A DNA stretch of 64,000 bases, from NCBI GenBank assembly GCA_018340375.1, contig JAFFJZ010000012.1, forward strand, positions 6,324,001 through 6,388,000. The letters are read 5' to 3'. Every line of letters starts with the position of its first letter. Position 1 is the stretch's first letter. Source of the DNA: Gonatopus flavifemur (taxonomy: Eukaryota > Arthropoda > Insecta > Hymenoptera > Dryinidae). A program made the position numbers and the translations under genes. Shown here in pieces: positions 59,754 to 64,000 of this stretch. Under the pieces are notes generated by a model. That model was not told the origin of the DNA. It was given only the letters and a program-made list of their open reading frames with translations, and made no database searches.

Positions 59754-60088
59754 TCTCTAAATCTGAAAGAGTAAAAATTTCATCCAAACGAGGAAATAGG
59801 TTCCCTTTTGGCTGTATAAAAAGCAAATCTATGGAGCTGAAACTAGCAGCCGTAGAGCTAGCAGCTAGTTCTTGTAACTTTTCATTAAACGTTGTTGAAG
59901 CTTTGTTTATATCAGAAATCAATCAAGTAGCACCCTATTAAACGTTTGAGATCCTTAAATCTTTCATAGATGTTTTATTTAAAAAATTATTACAATCGGC
60001 TGTTAACTTTATGGCTGCCAGTTTCAGCTTCATAGCGAATTCTCACTCCAATAGAATGGAATTTTCACTGTCTCAGATTCAGAGAGTC
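59754..60088. mobile_element. decayed foldback element, GTCTCTAAATCTGA ends
   Basis: The left end GTCTCTAAATCTGAAAGAGT and right inverse GACTCTCTGAATCTGAGAC mirror each other, and GGTTCCCTTTTGGCTG and GGAGCTGAAACT find mirrored partners near 60010-60040. Related to 44262-44434. No clean target duplication. Confidence 0.55.
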
Positions 60089-60089
60089 A

Positions 60090-61475
60090 ATTCAATTCCA
60101 CGGAATTGATGATGCATATTTCCCAAGACCTTAGAAACTTTTTGAATCAAGAAAATGATCTTCTTTAGCAACCCTCACGATAACTCGAACGCTCTCCTCT
60201 CTAATGACACACCATTCCCTCGATAAACGATAAGAATTCTCAGGTCTTTCATTCAGAACGAAAGTAACAACCGAGTCATATAATAAGAAAATGTGTGTAT
60301 AAAACTGCACGCCCTAGCTCTCGTAAACCACTGATTTCAAACTCTCAAACAGTCCTAATAATCTTCATAAAACTCCTTTTTTTGTTTGTCAATTTCATTT
60401 CACGTTGACTCATAAAATTTCCAAAGCGATGGTTTAAAATAAATCTTGAATTATTCCACTCGACCCAACATATACATACATTCCGAAACGGAAAAAAAAC
60501 AAAAGCGATCGTAAATGACAATGGCGTGTAGAGAGCGAAAGAAGGCGTGACGGGTAAGTAATGCGTGTTGAATGTTAATTACAGTCCGCAGTGTATCCTG
60601 ATTGAACTTGAAATAAAGGACTCGGATACGTAACTGCTCACGTTAATGCGTCGAAACGTGCATCACGATCCTTTGTAAGATTGGGGAATAGAAATTCAAG
60701 TTCCGTGGACTAATGAAGCATGTAACGATTCTTCGGGACGTCGAAGAGATTCAAACCACCACCGTCATCACTACCAGAACCACCATTATCGAAGTTTTCT
60801 TGTGCGTGCGCGTTGCATTAACATATTAACAATGCTCCATTATCCTCGGATCTTGACTTTGTGTACGGCAAGGTAATGTGTACGCATCGAAATCCTCAAT
60901 GTGCATCCCAAATGGTGGGTAGGGGATGCTTTTTCGCAAATCTATGTAAATTTGTTGTCTTTGAAATTGCATACGATTTTATGCTCGTGGGATTGTGGGA
61001 AGAGGATGAAGTTCTAGAGTTTCAAAGGTCGCTGCTTTAGACCTTCCCTTATAATTCTTTTTATTCAAAAAACAGAAATTTCTGATTTCCAACTGTGAAA
61101 TTCATCTCTCGGATTATTATACTGATTATTAATAATACTGAAAATCTCATGAATACTGAAAAAAGAATATGCATTTCATTATTTTCTGAATTTAAAGAAT
61201 TACAGATTGTCTACTGTTATCGAAAAATTCGATTCCAGGACTTTTCCAGGAGTTTTTAACAGGGCAATCGATTGAGAAGTTCTAGGACTGTGATAATTTT
61301 GTTTCGTTATGCATCTTTGAGGATGAGATGAGCTCGTTGGATATCGAATAAAGAGATAGAGACACATCAGTGTGTATACAGGGTTGAAAATTTGCGAGTA
61401 CACTTTTGAAGAAAGGTTATTCTCAAGTCCTATTTATTTTTCATTTCACAAAATTCCTAATCTATTGGTCTACTA
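60090..61475. other. unique sequence
   Basis: No gene or element seen. Slightly GC-richer at 60500-60900. Confidence 0.3.
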
Positions 61476-61957
61476 CTGTGGGCAAAAAATAGTAAGACTT
61501 CTTAATTTAAATTTCGCGCGAAAACCCATTCGTCGCAATATTTGTTTTCTAGGTTGGTATGACTGTCAGTGACATCTGTGCCAAATGTCACATCAAAATA
61601 ATCATTAGGGTTTAGTATACGCTGGTCTTTCTGAAGTATAAAAAGTGCATTCGGCGATTTTTACAATGAACGAAATTATTCAACAAAGAAGTTCCATTAA
61701 ATTTTGTGTTGAATCAAATTTCTGGTGCCGAAACGTTCAGAATGTTGCAAGATGCCTTCGGTGATAATTGAATGTCGCGAGCAAGTGTTCTTGATTGGTA
61801 CAAATTATTCAAAGAGGGTCGAGAACGCGTTGACGACGAACCACGTCCAGAACGGCCATCAACATCAACTGATGATCAACACGTCAATAAAATCCAGGAA
61901 TTGGTGTTTGAGAATCGACGATTAACAGTCAGAGACCTTCCTGGCATCGTTGGGATA

Positions 61958-62208
61958 CACGGAAAAAAGAAAACAGCAATGGTTACTGTGAATCGCAGTA
62001 ATTCATTGAAAAATAATGAAAAATCAAATTCACCCCGTTCATTACTGCGTCTCCCAGTGACCGTTAATGTCCAAGCAGCATTGACGAATTTAACTGCAGT
62101 ACACATCACTGTGATCGCGCTAACCTCTATCATCCAAGCGTGTTTTCATTTGCGTTTCAACTGATTGCTGTTATGGACAGTAACCAGTGTTGTTTTCTTC
62201 TTTCCGTG
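61958..62208. mobile_element. 251-bp CAC-end element in mariner relic 2
   Basis: Begins CACGGAAAAAAGAAAACAG and ends with a diverged inverse; TA on both sides (61956-61957, 62209-62210). The mariner frame resumes across it (VGI then EG-stop-VKTIL). The interior has CACTGTGATC, GTTACTGTGAATCGCAGTAA words. Confidence 0.85.
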
Positions 62209-62463
62209 TATCGGAAGGATAAGTGAAAACCATTTTGAAAGATCATTTGGGCCCAAGAAAAGTGAAAGCACGATTGGTTCCAAAATCCTTTGCATACTGC
62301 ATTGATTCTTCGTGAGTTTTTCACCAAATTTTCAACCAACATCGTGCCGCAACCACCGTATTCGCCCGATTTAGCTCCGTGTGACTTCTGGCTATTCAGC
62401 AAACTCAAACAACCGCTTCGGGGAAACCGTTTTGAGTCAATTGAAGACAAACGTGAATAGCTA

Positions 62464-62742
62464 CACGAAAAGACCGGGTCTATTAATATTTAGGGAAAAC
62501 GAGGATTGCTGAAGAATATTGGTAGTGAGTTAACTGAAAATTCGTAGTCGATGTATCAACAATTGATAGTTTCACTGTGAAAAATACCAATGAAACTATC
62601 AAATGTTAATATTTTGACTACGAATTTTTGGTAGACTCACTACGAATATTTTCCAGCGATCCTCTTTTTCCCTCAATTGACAGTCATTTTTCTAAACCTT
62701 GATAAATTCATTCTGAATATTAATAGACCCGGTCTTTCCATG
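62464..62742. mobile_element. 279-bp foldback element in mariner relic 2
   Basis: Ends CACGAAAAGACCGGGTCTATT and CATGGAAAGACCGGGTCTAT (inverse), TA on both sides (62462-62463, 62743-62744). The arms mirror through TAATATT, GAGGAT...GCTG, AATATT...GTGAGT and TGATAGTTTCA. It forms one long hairpin. Confidence 0.85.
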
Positions 62743-62772
62743 TACGCGCATTGAAGGCTATTCCGGAAATTG

Positions 62773-63105
62773 CCCAAGCGTGTATTTACTGCGGGTCCAA
62801 TAGGGGCCCAAAGTGGGTGCCCATGCTACCTAACGGGGGACCAGCTCTGGGATGATAACATCGTTTCCAGCCTGGCTGTATTGCTTTATACAATGGGCCC
62901 TGGCCTAAGCCGATCTTGGCTCAACTTAGGGCCGGGCCCGCACCAAAGTTCAATATTTCTATTTTTTACGAACTATAATTGTATGGGAAGGAACAATAGG
63001 GCCAAGATTAGTCCAAGATGGGTCCCATTGTCATTTCCCAATACTGGATTCAAGCAAATGGACCCTGCTTGGGCCCATTGTCAATATCGGCGATACACAC
63101 TTGGG
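62773..63105. mobile_element. 333-bp CCC-end element, GGGCCCAAGC word, copy 2 (inverted)
   Basis: Inverse relative of 11201-11538, with most positions matching. TG on both sides (62771-62772, 63106-63107). It sits between the PEIA and ACTTCAACAA parts of the mariner, a few codons from its stop-side block. Confidence 0.85.
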
Positions 63106-63117
63106 TGACTTCAACAA

Positions 63118-63447
63118 CACGGAGAGAAAAAATTTGCTGACGCAGCAAATCGAGGTATTATATATAGAATAGCAAAATTTTTTGCTGACCTAGCTAAAAA
63201 TTTGCTATAACAGCCATCGTTGTTAGCTACGACAGCAATTTTTCAGCTGTGGCAGCAGAAAATGTTGGCTCCGCCAGCAAATTTTCAGTATTATATACAG
63301 AATAGCAAAAGATTTTGCTGGGATAGCAAATATTTTTGGCTCCCACAGCTAACAAGATTGCTGTCACAGCAAAAAATTTGCTGCTCTGGTAAAAGGAACC
63401 CAGCAAAAGTAGATTTCGCTGCCACAGCGAATTCCTTTTTCTCCGTG
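63118..63447. mobile_element. 330-bp CAC-end element, CAGCAAA word, copy 3
   Basis: CACGGAGAGAAAAAATTTGC start and CTCCGTG end, in the mariner codons for FNNCFEDW. AA flanks both sides (63116-63117, 63448-63449) and the uninterrupted relic 1 sequence (TTTAACAACTGTTTAG) shows no TA at this point, so the duplication really is AA. Slightly shorter than copy 2 owing to an internal deletion. Confidence 0.9.
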
Positions 63448-63657
63448 AACTGTTTCGAGGATTGGAAAAAACGTTGGCCCAAGTGTATTGGGGCCAGGGG
63501 GGATTACTTTGAGGGGGACGAAATAGATTCGGTAGAATAAATTGAGAATTTTTAAATTATGAACAGTCTTACTATTTTTTGCCCACAGTATATCCTACGG
63601 AGATAAATTTTTGCAAGTTTTTCATCAATTTGCTTCAGCACTCGGTCAAATTTGCAA

Positions 63658-63789
63658 CCCTCCTAAAAATGACGGAAGTGTGCGGAAAGGTTCGGAAACC
63701 AATTGGAACAAAAACCGACATTAAACGGAATGAATCGTAAAGATTCGCAACTCAATTCTTTCCGTTTATTTCCGTCATTTTTAACAGGG
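63658..63789. mobile_element. 132-bp CCC-end element, TTCCG word
   Basis: Ends CCCTCCTAAAAATGACGGA and an inverse CCCTGTTAAAAATGACGGA; AA on both sides (63656-63657, 63790-63791). Interior words CGGAAA, TTCCGTTT recur. The CCCTGNTTAAAAA end relates it to 8449-8587 and 16748-18359. Confidence 0.8.
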
Positions 63790-63933
63790 AAGTGAAGTTT
63801 GAAAAGATCCTTACTCTCGTGACCTATTCATTTTTTATTTTAGAAGATTCTGAATCGATTGGTCTATAGCTTACGAAATACAAATCTTCGCAAATTTTTC
63901 AAAGGCCCGAACCAGCACTTGGTAAAATTGACA

Positions 63934-64000
63934 CACGGAGAAAAAGGAATTCGCTGTGGCAGCGAAATCTACTTTTGCTGGGTTCCTTTTGCCAGAGCAG
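63934..64000. mobile_element. CAC-end element, CAGCAAA word, copy 4, cut by window end
   Basis: Begins CACGGAGAAAAAGGAATTCG, the right-hand end of the family, so this copy is in the opposite orientation and continues beyond 64000. Confidence 0.85.

Larger units (their letters stand above)
61476..63588 (+). pseudogene. mariner relic 2 with four nested insertions
   Basis: Terminal repeats CTGTGGGCAAAAAATAGTAA... match perfectly over 24 bp (61476-61499, 63565-63588) with TA outside (61474-61475, 63589-63590). Coding fragments: start near 61666, SRASVLDWYKLFKEG, a GRPSTS variant with Glu (PERPSTST), VRDLPGIVGI, then KVKARLVPKSF, EFFTKFSTNIVPQPPYSPDL, and finally NCFEDWKKRWPKC to the stop. An internal deletion between LVPKSF and EFFTKF removed the first two catalytic aspartates. 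A frameshift and stops occur near 61770 and 62225. The insertions lie at 61958-62208, 62464-62742, 62773-63105 and 63118-63447. Confidence 0.92.

Overview
This window looks like intron-bearing, AT-rich insect nuclear DNA. Evidence for that is mariner DNA, a two-exon Kunitz inhibitor with insect-style spacing and a TATA box, GT-AG spliced exons, and many short foldback transposons. Hymenoptera would fit, but that is a weak inference. No ribosomal RNA, CRISPR array or bacterial gene organisation was seen. Coordinates come from reading by eye, so element edges may be off by a base or two.

Host genes are few and all lie on the minus strand. (1) A complete small secreted Kunitz-type serine protease inhibitor at 37.4-38.6 kb, with signal-peptide exon, 858-bp intron holding two foldback elements, inhibitor exon, TATA box and AATAAA signal. 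(2) The 5' part of an unrecognised gene. Two possible first coding exons (53191-53273, predicted N-myristoylated; 31412-31635) both end in the phase that fits an internal Gly/Pro-rich exon at 27828-28006. If the 53-kb exon joins the 28-kb exon, the Kunitz gene sits inside a 25-kb intron. Further exons would lie below 27.8 kb or outside the window.

Most of the rest is transposon debris in layers. One mariner (45021-46342) is intact: 30-bp perfect inverted repeats, TA duplication and a 353-codon transposase with the DD34D triad. Two mariner relics (about 10.0-11.8 kb and 61.5-63.6 kb) and a third 3' tail (9.0-9.2 kb) are broken. Because their coding sequence is known, insertions inside them give exact empty sites for several other families.

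Two groups of non-autonomous elements dominate. Group 1 begins CCC and ends GGG (8449, 11201, 12828, 16748, 19350, 26934, 48867, 52039, 62773, 63658 and an 888-bp pair at 2867 and 19496). Group 2 begins CAC and ends GTG (10094, 23616, 28610, 31992, 32680, 38132, 44661, 51433, 59389, 61958, 63118 and others). In both groups a 2-bp target duplication is seen where the flanks are clean, and it is not always TA. In most of them the interior is filled with imperfect copies of one short inverted word peculiar to that element. This common plan with a different word per family is the most interesting signal here. The 1.9-5.7 kb block also has an inverted partial copy at 11.8-13.6 kb, and a 69-bp (23-codon) minisatellite occurs at three places.
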